From Uliginosibacterium paludis (GTDB lineage Bacteria; Pseudomonadota; Gammaproteobacteria; Burkholderiales; Rhodocyclaceae), in contig NZ_JBDIVF010000003.1 in assembly GCF_039631355.1 (NCBI RefSeq), forward strand, positions 310,001-374,000: a stretch of DNA of 64,000 nt, in the 5' to 3' direction. Shown here piece after piece: positions 6,785 to 15,777 of the stretch (position 1 is the stretch's first letter; every line of letters starts with the position of its first letter). The notes beneath the pieces are model-generated. The model did no database searches. It was given only the letters and a program-made list of their open reading frames with translations, and was not told where the DNA came from. A program made the translations under genes and the position numbers.

Positions 6785-9529
6785 ATGAAAACTCCGATGC
6801 TTCGCAAGACACTAGCTGCCGCGATAATGTTTGCCTTCTGGGGCAGCGCTGGTGCCGCTGGTTTGGGACGCTTGAACGTGATGAGCTCCCTTGGTCAGCC
6901 GCTCCGTGCCGAGGTGGAAATCACCGCGACGCCCGAAGAGCTCGAAACAATGGTCGCCAAGCTTGCGTCGGCCGAAGCTTTCAAGCGAGCCAACATCGAT
7001 TATCTCGGTGCTTACGGTGATGTAAGACTATCCGTCGAGAAACGTGCCGGCAACTCGGTTTTGCGGATTCAGAGTGCTCGTCCCTTCAATGAGCCCTATG
7101 TTGATCTGCTGGTGGATCTGAACTGGGCGGGTGGTCGCCTGTTGCGTGAATTTACCTTCCTGCTTGATCCGGCAGAAGTGACAAGCAGGCCTGCTGCTCC
7201 GGCTGTTGCCGCACCGCAGGCGTCCCGCATGGAAAGCCAGGCCATTGCTCCCGTGGCACCGCGGCCTGCGCCGGCTTCTGCATCGGCCAAGGCCGAGGCT
7301 CCTGCATCAACGTCCCGCAAGTCCTCTGCTGCACGCCCGGCTCCTGCACAGAGTGCCGATGGTCAATATACGGTTGCCAAGGGCGACACGCTCAATAGCA
7401 TCGTTCATGAGTTCAAGCCGGATGAAGTCAGTCAGGAGCAGATGCTTGCGGCTTTTTACAGGGCCAATACCGAGGCTTTCGCTGGTGGAAACATCAATCG
7501 ACTGCGGGCTGGCAGGATCCTGAAGGTTCCGTCTGCAGAAGAGGCGACAGCCATTCCGCGCAAGGAAGCTCGTCAGGTCGTGCTCAAGGCTTCCAGCTTC
7601 GAGTCCTATCGCCAGTCGGTAGCAGGTGCCGCAGCGGCGGCGCCGGCGCGTGAATCGGCTGCCGGCCAGGGCAACTCCGGAAAAATCGCCTCGAAGGTTG
7701 AGGAAAAAGCTGCTTCTGGCGTGGCACGTGACAAGGTGACGGTCACGGCCAGCGAACAGGCGAAGCCTGCTGCTGCCCAGGGGGATGCCAATGCGAAGGC
7801 TCGCATCCAGTCCTTGCAGGACGAGCTTGCTTCACGTGACAAGGCGCTCAAGGAGGCGAATTCCCGTGTCTCGGATCTGGAAAACAACATCCGTGAGCTC
7901 CAGAAGCTTGTTGAGCTGAAGAATCAGGGGCTTGCCGATGCGCAGCGTCAGGCTGCAGCTCAACAGGCCTCGAGTGCGGCGGCATCAAGCCAGGCCAGTT
8001 CTGCTCCGGTCGTGGAGCAGCAGGCGACCAGCAGTATTGCTTCCGTGCCCATTGAGCCGGTCGCTGAAGATTCTGCTCCGGTGGTCGCGACCCCTGTTGC
8101 GGAAGCGTCTCCTGTACTGGAGGCTCGCCCGAAGCCGGTCGCACCGCAGCCGCTTCCGCCCGAACCTGAAGAAGAGGGCTTCCTCGGCATGCATTTGTGG
8201 GCATTGCTGGGCGCCTTGGGCGTTGTCGGAGCGTTGGGTTATGTCATCGTCAAGCAGCGCCGCAAACGCGCTGCCGAGGGGACGGGCAATACGCAGATGA
8301 CCGAATCTTCGACGATGAGCCCCAACTCGGTTTTTGGGAGCGCCGGCGGACAGACCGTTGATACGGGGGGCACGAGCCTGCTCCATACCGACTTCAGTCA
8401 GTCCGGCATGTCGGCGATCGATGCTGATGAAGGAGTTGATCCCGTAGCCGAGGCAGATGTTTACATGGCCTATGGTCGGGATGCGCAGGCCGAAGAAATC
8501 CTGCTGGATGCGCTGAAGAATGATCCCGCACGCACCGCCGTCTACGTGAAGCTGCTGGAAATCTATGCTCAGCGGCATGAGATCAAGTCCTTTGAGAACG
8601 TGGCGACGGACCTGTATAGCCAGACCGCGGGTGCAGGCGATGACTGGGCCAAGGCTTCGGCGATCGGCCTTCGCCTGGATCCGGAGAATCCGCTTTATCG
8701 CATGGGTGCTTCGGTAGCCGAGGCGCCTCAGGTTGCTGCTCCGGTGCCTCAGGCAGCCCCGGTCGTAAGTTTCGGAACCAGCAATGTTTCGCAGGTGAAG
8801 TCCACCTGGACGATGCCGGGTGAGATCAATCAGTTTGCCGAAGGCGAGTTGCCCGTTGTTGCCGAGCCGGAGCGCACTCCGACTCCTCAACCGGTGCCTG
8901 AATCTCTGAATCTGGATTTCGATCTCGATCTTGAAACGCCGGCGAATGTTGACGCGCCGACAGAAGTCGAAATGCGTGAGTCGGACGAGCTTCAAATGGA
9001 TGAGGCGACCGCAACGCATCCGTCCTTCGGTGAGGATTCCGCACCGCTTGAGTTCGATATCGGTTTTGATGAGGGGCCCGCTACGGTTCAGCCGTTGCCT
9101 GAGGTGGCGGAGTCGTCCGCCAAGGCTGACGCCGACCTGGGGATTGAGTCTGCTTCAGGGCATGATGATTTTGCAGAGGTTGATCTGGAAAAAACCAATT
9201 TCGAAAGCAGCCTGCTTGACTTCGACTTCGAGCTTGGCGAGGAAACGAATACCAAGCCGACGCTGGATCTCTCCGGCGTAAAACTCTCGCAGTCGGACGC
9301 TTCTCCTGCCAGCCATACGGCTACTTCGCTTGCTTCGTCGGTTGTTCTTGAGCCGATCCAGGACAGCATCGATGTGAATGAGGAAGTTGCTACCAAGCTT
9401 GAGCTTGCCAAGGCCTATGAAGAAATGGGCGACATGGAAGGTGCGCGTGAGCTGCTCGAAGAGGTTATCTCCGACGGCGGCGATTCGCAGAAGGAGCATG
9501 CACGTGCGCTCCTCGCTCGTCTCTCCTGA
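6785..9529 (+). CDS. fimV: FimV-type peptidoglycan-binding polar hub protein
   Basis: FimV proteins organise the cell pole in type IV pilus assembly, twitching and related signalling. The product has 914 residues. A signal peptide leads into the family start (LGRLNVMSSLGQPLRAEVEI). Then come a periplasmic N-terminal domain, a LysM motif around residues 195-250 (YTVAKGDTLNSIVHEF), a coiled coil near 340-385, an Ala/Pro/Val-rich linker, one membrane helix near 468-487 followed by KQRRKR, and a long acidic cytoplasmic part with TPR-like repeats. It ends with the conserved FimV C-terminal motif (TKLELAKAYEEMGDMEGARE). Start choice is uncertain because no clear ribosome site precedes ATG 6785; ATG 6797 is possible. 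A textbook terminator lies 45 bases after the stop, inside the next gene. Confidence 0.95.
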   Translation: MKTPMLRKTLAAAIMFAFWGSAGAAGLGRLNVMSSLGQPLRAEVEITATPEELETMVAKLASAEAFKRANIDYLGAYGDVRLSVEKRAGNSVLRIQSARPFNEPYVDLLVDLNWAGGRLLREFTFLLDPAEVTSRPAAPAVAAPQASRMESQAIAPVAPRPAPASASAKAEAPASTSRKSSAARPAPAQSADGQYTVAKGDTLNSIVHEFKPDEVSQEQMLAAFYRANTEAFAGGNINRLRAGRILKVPSAEEATAIPRKEARQVVLKASSFESYRQSVAGAAAAAPARESAAGQGNSGKIASKVEEKAASGVARDKVTVTASEQAKPAAAQGDANAKARIQSLQDELASRDKALKEANSRVSDLENNIRELQKLVELKNQGLADAQRQAAAQQASSAAASSQASSAPVVEQQATSSIASVPIEPVAEDSAPVVATPVAEASPVLEARPKPVAPQPLPPEPEEEGFLGMHLWALLGALGVVGALGYVIVKQRRKRAAEGTGNTQMTESSTMSPNSVFGSAGGQTVDTGGTSLLHTDFSQSGMSAIDADEGVDPVAEADVYMAYGRDAQAEEILLDALKNDPARTAVYVKLLEIYAQRHEIKSFENVATDLYSQTAGAGDDWAKASAIGLRLDPENPLYRMGASVAEAPQVAAPVPQAAPVVSFGTSNVSQVKSTWTMPGEINQFAEGELPVVAEPERTPTPQPVPESLNLDFDLDLETPANVDAPTEVEMRESDELQMDEATATHPSFGEDSAPLEFDIGFDEGPATVQPLPEVAESSAKADADLGIESASGHDDFAEVDLEKTNFESSLLDFDFELGEETNTKPTLDLSGVKLSQSDASPASHTATSLASSVVLEPIQDSIDVNEEVATKLELAKAYEEMGDMEGARELLEEVISDGGDSQKEHARALLARLS

Positions 9530-9556
9530 CGCCATGGATTTCATCTAGGGCGTTTG

Positions 9557-10168
9557 ATGAGCAAGTCGATACATCCGGCCGTCCTTGTGACGGCCGGTTT
9601 TTTTTGGATCCTGCTCTTACAGCAGCTGGAAGGGCGGGCTTTATGCTTTATTGCAGCAGGAAGCCTGTTCTCCGCTTTCTGCGCAGCCAGCGGGCGACTG
9701 TGGAAAATCTTGCGCCGCATGCGCTTCATATTTCTTGCGCTGCTTGTCCTTTATCTCTGGGATACACCGGGTCGCCTGCTTGTTCCCGCGATGGGCGATA
9801 CGAGTCCGTCTGCCGAAGGACTGATTCTGTTTTTCTGGCAGGCCGCCCGGTTGCTGGGTGTCGTCTCCGTCGTGTCGATCATGTTGTCGAGACTCTCGAC
9901 TACTGACTGGATCAGCAGTCTTGTAGTGATTTTTGGTCCCTTGCGCGGTGTTGGCATGTCGGCGGATCGTTTTGCCGTTCGTTTGAGTCTCGTTCTGGGT
10001 TATACAGAGCAAGGGGATTTGAACTGGCGCACTGTTCTTCAAGGCCTTCCGGAAGAACATGAAATTGCAGCGCTTCGGCTCGCGCAAGCTGATCCGGATA
10101 CTCTTGATTATTGTCTGATGCTTGCTGCGTGCTTGGTGTTTGTCTGGGGATGGTTTTGGCTAGGATAG
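9557..10168 (+). CDS. CbiQ/EcfT-like integral membrane protein
   Basis: A hydrophobic protein of about 203 residues with four or more predicted membrane segments. The pattern RRMRFIFLALLVLYLWDTPG and the segment with TTDWISSL then FGPLRGVGM resemble the CbiQ/EcfT transmembrane family of energy-coupling factor transporters. No ECF ATPase or S component lies nearby, so a transport role is not shown. The N-terminus (MSKSIHPA) resembles members starting with HPA. A perfect intrinsic terminator overlaps codons 7-17, so expression may depend on read-through from fimV or an internal promoter. It overlaps truA by 19 bases. Confidence 0.65.
   Translation: MSKSIHPAVLVTAGFFWILLLQQLEGRALCFIAAGSLFSAFCAASGRLWKILRRMRFIFLALLVLYLWDTPGRLLVPAMGDTSPSAEGLILFFWQAARLLGVVSVVSIMLSRLSTTDWISSLVVIFGPLRGVGMSADRFAVRLSLVLGYTEQGDLNWRTVLQGLPEEHEIAALRLAQADPDTLDYCLMLAACLVFVWGWFWLG
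9575..9605 (+). terminator. Intrinsic terminator of fimV, embedded in the next gene
   Basis: CCGGCCGTC (9575-9583), loop CTTGT and GACGGCCGG (9589-9597) are followed by eight T. It is a perfect 9-bp GC-rich stem with a full T-run, lying within the first codons of the CbiQ-like frame. Confidence 0.88.
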
Positions 10169-10956
10169 TGTTGGGGGTCGAATATTGCGGTGCGGGTTTC
10201 GAGGGGTGGCAGACTCAGCCTCACGGCAGGACAGTGCAGGATTGCCTGACAGCAGCGGTAGTGACCATTGCTGGAGCTCCCTTGCACATCCAGTGCGCAG
10301 GGCGAACGGATACCGGCGTGCATGCCGCGGTACAGGTTGCGCATTTCGATACCGAAGCAAAACGTCCGCTTACCGCCTGGGTTCGGGGCGTGAATGCTCA
10401 TTTGCCCGATGGCGTTGCCGTGACCTGGGCGCGCGAAGTAGGGGATGATTTTCATGCGCGCTTCTCTGCCCGCGCGCGCACCTATCGCTATGTCTTGCAC
10501 AACCGCCCGGTGAGGAATGTGCTCCTGAACGGGCGGGTTGGCTGGTTTCATGCGCCACTTGATCTCGCCGCCATGCAGGCTGGCGTAGCCCATGTGCGGG
10601 GTACGCATGATTTTTCGTCTTTCCGGGCGGCGCAGTGTCAGGCTCATTCTCCGGTCCGGAGTCTGATGAGAGCCGAAGTAAGCGCCATCGGAGAGTGGTT
10701 TGTATTCGAGTTTGAGGCCAACGCCTTTCTTCATCACATGATCAGGAATCTGGTGGGTGCCCTGGTTCATGTGGGGAAGGGGAGTTGCTCACCGGAATGG
10801 ATGGCAGAGTTGCTGGCGCAGCGCGATCGCCGATACGCGCCACCCACCTTTGCGCCGGATGGACTCTATCTCGCGGGCGTGGATTACCCCGATAGCTGGC
10901 AGCTCCCGGATGGCGGCCGTATCATTGCGCCCGCTTTCATGCCTTCAGGATTCTGA
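10150..10956 (+). CDS. truA: tRNA pseudouridine(38-40) synthase
   Basis: TruA converts uridines 38-40 of the tRNA anticodon arm to pseudouridine. From ATG 10150 the product has 268 residues and begins MVLARIVLGVEYCGAGFEGW, with the usual Y.G..F.GWQ start. The catalytic aspartate is in AGRTDTGVHA near residue 53. Later motifs RTYRYVLHNRP and FEFEANAFLHHMIRNLVGAL are also diagnostic. It overlaps the preceding membrane-protein gene by 19 bases and lies one base before trpF, so the group is tightly coupled. Gene order fimV-x-truA-trpF is common in Betaproteobacteria. Confidence 0.96.
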   Translation: MVLARIVLGVEYCGAGFEGWQTQPHGRTVQDCLTAAVVTIAGAPLHIQCAGRTDTGVHAAVQVAHFDTEAKRPLTAWVRGVNAHLPDGVAVTWAREVGDDFHARFSARARTYRYVLHNRPVRNVLLNGRVGWFHAPLDLAAMQAGVAHVRGTHDFSSFRAAQCQAHSPVRSLMRAEVSAIGEWFVFEFEANAFLHHMIRNLVGALVHVGKGSCSPEWMAELLAQRDRRYAPPTFAPDGLYLAGVDYPDSWQLPDGGRIIAPAFMPSGF

Positions 10957-10957
10957 G

Positions 10958-11581
10958 ATGCGTACCCGGATCAAGATATGTGGCCTGACACGACCGCAGG
11001 ACGTTCATGACGCGGTAAGCGCAGGCGCTGATGCGCTCGGCTTCGTGTTCTATGCGCCGAGCCCTCGCGCCATTGACATCGATCAGGCACGCGAGCTGGT
11101 GGCGATGGTGCCGCCTTTCGTAACGACCGTCGGCCTGTTCGTGAATGAGTCCGTTGAAGGTGTTCGACGGGTGATCGACGAGGTGCCGCTTGGCATGCTG
11201 CAGTTTCATGGTGATGAGGATGCCGGGTTCTGCGAAGCTTTCGGCAGACCCTGGTTGAAGGCGGCCAGGGTCAGGGCGGGCTTCGATCTGGTAGACTACG
11301 CGGCCCGCTATCCGGGGGCCTCAGGTTTGTTGACCGATGCCTGGGTGGAAGGATTTGGTGGTGGCGGCGAGGTCTTTGACTGGTCTTTGCTGCCGCGGGA
11401 TTTTTCCCGCCCCGTCATTCTTGCAGGTGGTCTTGACCCTTCAAATGTCTGTGAAGCTGTGCGCCGCGTCCGCCCTTGGGGGGTAGATGTCAGCAGCGGA
11501 GTGGAGTCAGCCAGGGGTATCAAGGATGCTGCCTTGATCAAAGCGTTTATTGCTGGAGTACGTGAAGCAGATGGGCGATAA
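10958..11581 (+). CDS. trpF: Phosphoribosylanthranilate isomerase
   Basis: TrpF isomerises N-(5'-phosphoribosyl)anthranilate in tryptophan synthesis. It is a single-domain TIM barrel of 207 residues, not fused to TrpC as in E. coli. The N-terminus RTRIKICGLTRPQDV holds the catalytic cysteine (KICGLT). The second catalytic residue is the Asp in LTDAWVEGFGGGG. The phosphate-binding end is ILAGGLDPSNV followed by GVDVSSGVES. It starts one base after the truA stop, and its own stop lies within trpB, so translation is coupled. Confidence 0.97.
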   Translation: MRTRIKICGLTRPQDVHDAVSAGADALGFVFYAPSPRAIDIDQARELVAMVPPFVTTVGLFVNESVEGVRRVIDEVPLGMLQFHGDEDAGFCEAFGRPWLKAARVRAGFDLVDYAARYPGASGLLTDAWVEGFGGGGEVFDWSLLPRDFSRPVILAGGLDPSNVCEAVRRVRPWGVDVSSGVESARGIKDAALIKAFIAGVREADGR

Positions 11582-12782
11582 CAGTTCTTACGTTTTTCCT
11601 GACGCAACCGGTCATTTCGGTCAGTTTGGCGGCGTTTATGTGGCCGAGACGCTCATTCCTGCATTGGACGAGCTCCGCACCGAGTATGAAAAAGCCATCA
11701 ATGACCCGGAGTTCATGGCTGAGTATCGTTTCGAGCTCAAACACTACGTCGGACGTCCGAGCCCTCTTTATCACGCCCGTCGCTGGTCGGATGAGCTTGG
11801 TGGCGCGCAGATTTTCCTGAAGCGGGAAGACCTGAACCATACCGGCGCGCACAAGGTGAATAACACCATTGGTCAGGCGCTGCTGGCTCGCCGCATGGGC
11901 AAGAAGCGGGTCATTGCGGAGACTGGCGCAGGACAGCACGGAGTGGCATCCGCCACCGTCGCTGCGCGATATGGTCTGGAGTGCGTGGTCTACATGGGCG
12001 CGGAGGACGTTGCCCGGCAGGCTCCGAACGTGTTCCGGATGAAGCTGCTCGGCGCAACGGTAGTGCCGGTGACGAGCGGCTCCAGAACACTCAAGGACGC
12101 CATGAACGAAGCGATGCGTGACTGGGTCACGAATGTCGACTCCACTTACTACATCATCGGCACCTGTGCCGGACCCCATCCTTATCCGATGCTCGTGCGT
12201 GATTTCCAGGCCGTGATCGGTGAAGAGTGCAAAGTCCAGTGTGCGGAGCAGATCGGTCGTCAGCCCGACGCCGTCATAGCCTGTGTTGGCGGTGGATCGA
12301 ATGCCATCGGCATCTTCTATCCCTACATCGATGTGCCGGGCGTTCGGCTGATCGGCGTTGAGGCGGGAGGTCTCGGGATCGAAACCGGCAAGCATGCCGC
12401 GCCGCTGACCACCAACGCTCGTCCGGGCGTGCTGCATGGCGAGCGCGTGAATCTGATGCAGGATGAAAACGGCCAGATCGTGGATACCCATTCGATTTCG
12501 GCGGGTCTGGACTACCCCGGCGTCGGGCCCGAGCACTGCCACCTGAACGAAATCCGGCGGGCGGAGTATGTCGCTGCAAACGATGATGAGGCGCTTGCTG
12601 CTTTCCACGACCTGTGCCGGTACGAGGGCATCATTCCTGCCCTGGAGTCGAGCCACGCGCTGGCGCACGCCAAGAAACTCGCCCCGACGATGTCTCGCGA
12701 TCAGGTCATCGTGATCAATCTCTCAGGTCGTGGCGACAAGGATATTCCGACCATCGCCCGTCTCGACGGCATCCTGCTGTAA
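11571..12782 (+). CDS. trpB: Tryptophan synthase beta chain
   Basis: TrpB condenses indole with serine using pyridoxal phosphate and forms an alpha2-beta2 complex with TrpA. The chosen start ATG 11571 gives 403 residues (MGDNSSYVFPDATGHFGQFG) and overlaps the trpF stop; an upstream TTG in the same frame is less likely. The PLP lysine is in HTGAHKVNNTIGQALL near residue 93, the phosphate loop is CVGGGSNAIG near 240, and ETGAGQHGVASAT contains the catalytic Glu. Nothing is truncated. Confidence 0.98.
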   Translation: MGDNSSYVFPDATGHFGQFGGVYVAETLIPALDELRTEYEKAINDPEFMAEYRFELKHYVGRPSPLYHARRWSDELGGAQIFLKREDLNHTGAHKVNNTIGQALLARRMGKKRVIAETGAGQHGVASATVAARYGLECVVYMGAEDVARQAPNVFRMKLLGATVVPVTSGSRTLKDAMNEAMRDWVTNVDSTYYIIGTCAGPHPYPMLVRDFQAVIGEECKVQCAEQIGRQPDAVIACVGGGSNAIGIFYPYIDVPGVRLIGVEAGGLGIETGKHAAPLTTNARPGVLHGERVNLMQDENGQIVDTHSISAGLDYPGVGPEHCHLNEIRRAEYVAANDDEALAAFHDLCRYEGIIPALESSHALAHAKKLAPTMSRDQVIVINLSGRGDKDIPTIARLDGILL

Positions 12783-12801
12783 GCGCAGTCAGGCAATTCA
12801 A

Positions 12802-13614
12802 ATGTCCCGCATCCAGAAAACATTTACCCGGCTCAAGGCCGAGGGCCGAAAAGCCCTGATTCCCTACATTACCGCCGGTGATCCGGCACCAGGCGCCACC
12901 GTCAGCCTGATGCATGCGCTTGTTGCCGGCGGCGCCGATATTCTCGAGCTGGGTGTGCCGTTTACCGACCCGTCTGCGGACGGCCCTGTCATCCAGCGGG
13001 CTGCTGAGCGGGCGCTGGCGCACGGCACCAGTCTGCGTCAAGTGATCTCTATGGTGGCTGAGTTCCGCAAGACAAACGAGCAGACGCCCGTTGTGCTGAT
13101 GGGCTACGCCAATCCGGTTGAAGCGATGGGTTATGAGACGTTCTCGGAAATCGCATCCGCTGCCGGGGTGGATGGTCTGCTCACTGTTGATCTGCCGCCG
13201 GAAGAGGCTGCCGGACGGGTAGAAGTTCTCAAGCGTGCCGGGATTGCGCCGATCTTCCTGCTCGCTCCGACCACGCCGCCTTCAAGAGCCCGTGCGGTCG
13301 CCGCGCTGGCAGATGGCTATGTGTATTACGTCTCGCTCAAGGGTGTGACGGGCGCGGCCAACCTTGATGTCGCCAGCGTGGCCGCCAAGCTTGAAGAGTT
13401 GCGACAGTTCATCCACTTGCCCATCGGTGTCGGCTTCGGTATTCGCGATGAAGCATCGGCGAGTGCGGTGGCGGGCGTTGCAGATGCGGTCGTGATCGGC
13501 TCCCGGATCGTTCAGGAGGTCGAGTCCGGTGAGGCCGGGCTGGGTAATCGACTGACGAGCTTCGTGTCCGGCATCCGGCGCGCCATGGACGCAGCGACGT
13601 CTGCGAACAAATGA
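12802..13614 (+). CDS. trpA: Tryptophan synthase alpha chain
   Basis: TrpA cleaves indole-3-glycerol phosphate and channels indole to TrpB. It has 270 residues. The catalytic Glu and Asp are in DILELGVPFTDPSADGPVIQ near residues 48-60, and the phosphate-binding end is IGVGFGIRDEASA then VADAVVIGSRIV. It starts 19 bases after trpB. trpFBA stands apart from trpEGDC here, as is usual in Betaproteobacteria. Confidence 0.98.
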   Translation: MSRIQKTFTRLKAEGRKALIPYITAGDPAPGATVSLMHALVAGGADILELGVPFTDPSADGPVIQRAAERALAHGTSLRQVISMVAEFRKTNEQTPVVLMGYANPVEAMGYETFSEIASAAGVDGLLTVDLPPEEAAGRVEVLKRAGIAPIFLLAPTTPPSRARAVAALADGYVYYVSLKGVTGAANLDVASVAAKLEELRQFIHLPIGVGFGIRDEASASAVAGVADAVVIGSRIVQEVESGEAGLGNRLTSFVSGIRRAMDAATSANK

Positions 13615-13630
13615 TTCATGAGGTATTGAA

Positions 13631-14494
13631 ATGAGCTGGCTGACCAAACTTCTTCCGCCCAAGATCAAGCGTGATCAACCTGCGCGAAAATCCATTCCCG
13701 AAGGACTCTGGATCAAATGTGAGTCCTGCGAGGCCGTTCTCTATCGCTCGGACCTTGAAGCCAGTCAGTTCGTCTGTCCGAAGTGCGGACATCATCGTCG
13801 GATCCGTGCCCGGCAGCGGCTGGACCTGTTGCTGGATGCCGAAGGCCGCTTCGAAATTGGCGCCGAGGTGCTTCCCGTCGACCCGCTGAAGTTCAGGGAC
13901 AGCAAGAAATACGTTGACCGCCTCGCCGCAGCCAATGAGGAAACCGGCGAAGCCGATGCGATGGTCGTCATGCAGGGCGCGATCAAGACTGTTCCGGCCG
14001 TGGTAGCGGTTTTCGAGTTTGATTTCCAGGGCGGCTCCATGGGCTCGGTTGTGGGCGAGCGCTTTGTGCGTGGGGTGACGGCCGCCTTGGAGCAGGGCGT
14101 TCCCTTTATCTGTTTCACCGCAACAGGTGGCGCGCGGATGCAGGAAGGTCTTTTCTCGCTGATGCAGATGGCCAAGACGACCGCTGCCATCACGCGCCTC
14201 GCGGAGCGCAAGCTGCCCTTTGTCACGGTCTTGACCGATCCGACCATGGGCGGCGTGTCCGCCAGTTTTGCCTTCATGGGTGATGTGGTGATGGCCGAGC
14301 CCAATGCCCTGATCGGCTTTGCCGGGCCGCGGGTCATCGAGCAGACCGTCCGGGAGAAGCTACCCGAAGGTTTCCAGCGTTCGGAGTTCCTGCTTGAAAA
14401 AGGAGCCATTGACATGGTTGTCGATCGTCGCGAGTTGCGCGACCGTATCGCCCAGGTCCTGACGCTGTTGTCACGTCAGCCAGCGGTTGCCTGA
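13631..14494 (+). CDS. accD: Acetyl-CoA carboxylase carboxyltransferase subunit beta
   Basis: AccD is the beta half of the carboxyltransferase that makes malonyl-CoA for fatty acid synthesis. It has 287 residues. An N-terminal C4 zinc finger is visible (CESCEAVLY, then CPKCGHH, residues about 31-57), and the crotonase-like fold has GGSMGSVVGERFVRG and the oxyanion segment TGGARMQEGLFSLMQMAK. It follows trpA by 16 bases, and folC starts three bases after its stop. The trpA-accD-folC order is conserved in many proteobacteria. Confidence 0.98.
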   Translation: MSWLTKLLPPKIKRDQPARKSIPEGLWIKCESCEAVLYRSDLEASQFVCPKCGHHRRIRARQRLDLLLDAEGRFEIGAEVLPVDPLKFRDSKKYVDRLAAANEETGEADAMVVMQGAIKTVPAVVAVFEFDFQGGSMGSVVGERFVRGVTAALEQGVPFICFTATGGARMQEGLFSLMQMAKTTAAITRLAERKLPFVTVLTDPTMGGVSASFAFMGDVVMAEPNALIGFAGPRVIEQTVREKLPEGFQRSEFLLEKGAIDMVVDRRELRDRIAQVLTLLSRQPAVA

Positions 14495-14497
14495 TTG

Positions 14498-15772
14498 ATG
14501 CTTGCGGTACCGGCAACACTTGAAGCCTGGCTGACTTACATCGAAGCGCAGCACAGCCGACCGATCGATCTCGGGCTTGATCGGGTTGGGCGTGTGTTGT
14601 CTGCGTTGGGCCTGGGCAGCCCGATGCGGGTCATCACCGTTGGCGGGACCAATGGCAAGGGTTCTACCTGTGCCATGCTGGAGGCCATCCTTCATGCAGC
14701 GGGCTACCGTGTCGGTCTCTATACCTCGCCGCATCTGCTGCGTTACAACGAGCGGGTCCGCATCAATCTGACCGAGGCCAGTGATGATGCGCTCTGCGGG
14801 GCGTTTGCAGCCGTGGAAGCCGCGCGAGGCGAGGTTCCGCTCACCTATTTCGAATATGCGACGCTGGCTGCGTGGCAGCTTTTTTCCGGCAGCAATCTGG
14901 ATGTGGCGATCCTTGAGGTCGGTCTGGGCGGGCGACTTGACGCGGTCAATGCCATCGAGCCCGATTGCAGCATCGTGACAGGTGTTGCCATGGATCACAT
15001 GGACTATCTGGGGGACACCCGGGAGGCCATCGGATTCGAGAAGGCTGGCATCTTTCGTTCCGGGAAGCCCGCGGTCTGCGGCGATCCTGAACCTCCGTCT
15101 AGCCTTGTTGCGCATGCGATGCGGATCGGTGCGGACTTGCGCATCCAGGGGCGTGACTACGGCTTCACCGGTGACAAGAACCAATGGAGTTTCGTAGGCA
15201 AGGACAGTCGTCGCAACAGCCTGGCTTACCCCGCGTTGCGAGGCGCCAATCAGTTGCTGAACGCCTCGACGGTACTGGCCGCGCTGGAGTGTCTGGCCGA
15301 GGTGCTCCCGGTGCCGATGCAGGCCGTACGTCAAGGCTTGATGACAGTCGAACTGCCCGCGCGTTTCCAGATCCTGCCCGGCAAGCCCGCGGTGGTGCTT
15401 GACGTGGCACATAATCCGCAGGCCGCTGCAGTGCTCGCCGAGAATCTGATGAACATGGGTTTCTTTCCGGAAACCTGGGCGGTGTGCGGGATGCTGGCCG
15501 ACAAGGATATCGCTGGCTCCCTCGTTTATCTTGCGCCCCGTGTTGATCACTGGCTGCTGTGCCAGCTGCCCGGGCCGCGTGCGGCATCTCCGGATGTGCT
15601 GGAGAAGGCGCTTCGCGACGCTGGTTCCAGCGCAACTTTCGAGCACTTTGAAACGCCCGAGCTCGCGTTCGCATCGGCGCGAAGCCGGGCAGGGGACGGT
15701 GATAGAATCGTCGCCTTCGGATCCTTCCTGACAGTTGCGGGCGCCATGCGTGCGAACGCTGCCCGGCGGTGA
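14498..15772 (+). CDS. folC: Bifunctional dihydrofolate / folylpolyglutamate synthase
   Basis: FolC adds glutamate to dihydropteroate and then to folates. It is a Mur-ligase-type ATP enzyme of 424 residues. The P-loop GGTNGKGSTCAMLEAIL is near residue 50, followed by GLYTSPHLLRYNERVRIN, the metal-binding TYFEYATLAAW, EVGLGGRLDAVN, and the C-terminal domain start LDVAHNPQAA. ATG 14498 is preferred over TTG 14495. Its stop overlaps a GTG of the following SPOR gene. Confidence 0.96.
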   Translation: MLAVPATLEAWLTYIEAQHSRPIDLGLDRVGRVLSALGLGSPMRVITVGGTNGKGSTCAMLEAILHAAGYRVGLYTSPHLLRYNERVRINLTEASDDALCGAFAAVEAARGEVPLTYFEYATLAAWQLFSGSNLDVAILEVGLGGRLDAVNAIEPDCSIVTGVAMDHMDYLGDTREAIGFEKAGIFRSGKPAVCGDPEPPSSLVAHAMRIGADLRIQGRDYGFTGDKNQWSFVGKDSRRNSLAYPALRGANQLLNASTVLAALECLAEVLPVPMQAVRQGLMTVELPARFQILPGKPAVVLDVAHNPQAAAVLAENLMNMGFFPETWAVCGMLADKDIAGSLVYLAPRVDHWLLCQLPGPRAASPDVLEKALRDAGSSATFEHFETPELAFASARSRAGDGDRIVAFGSFLTVAGAMRANAARR

Positions 15773-15777
15773 GTCAA

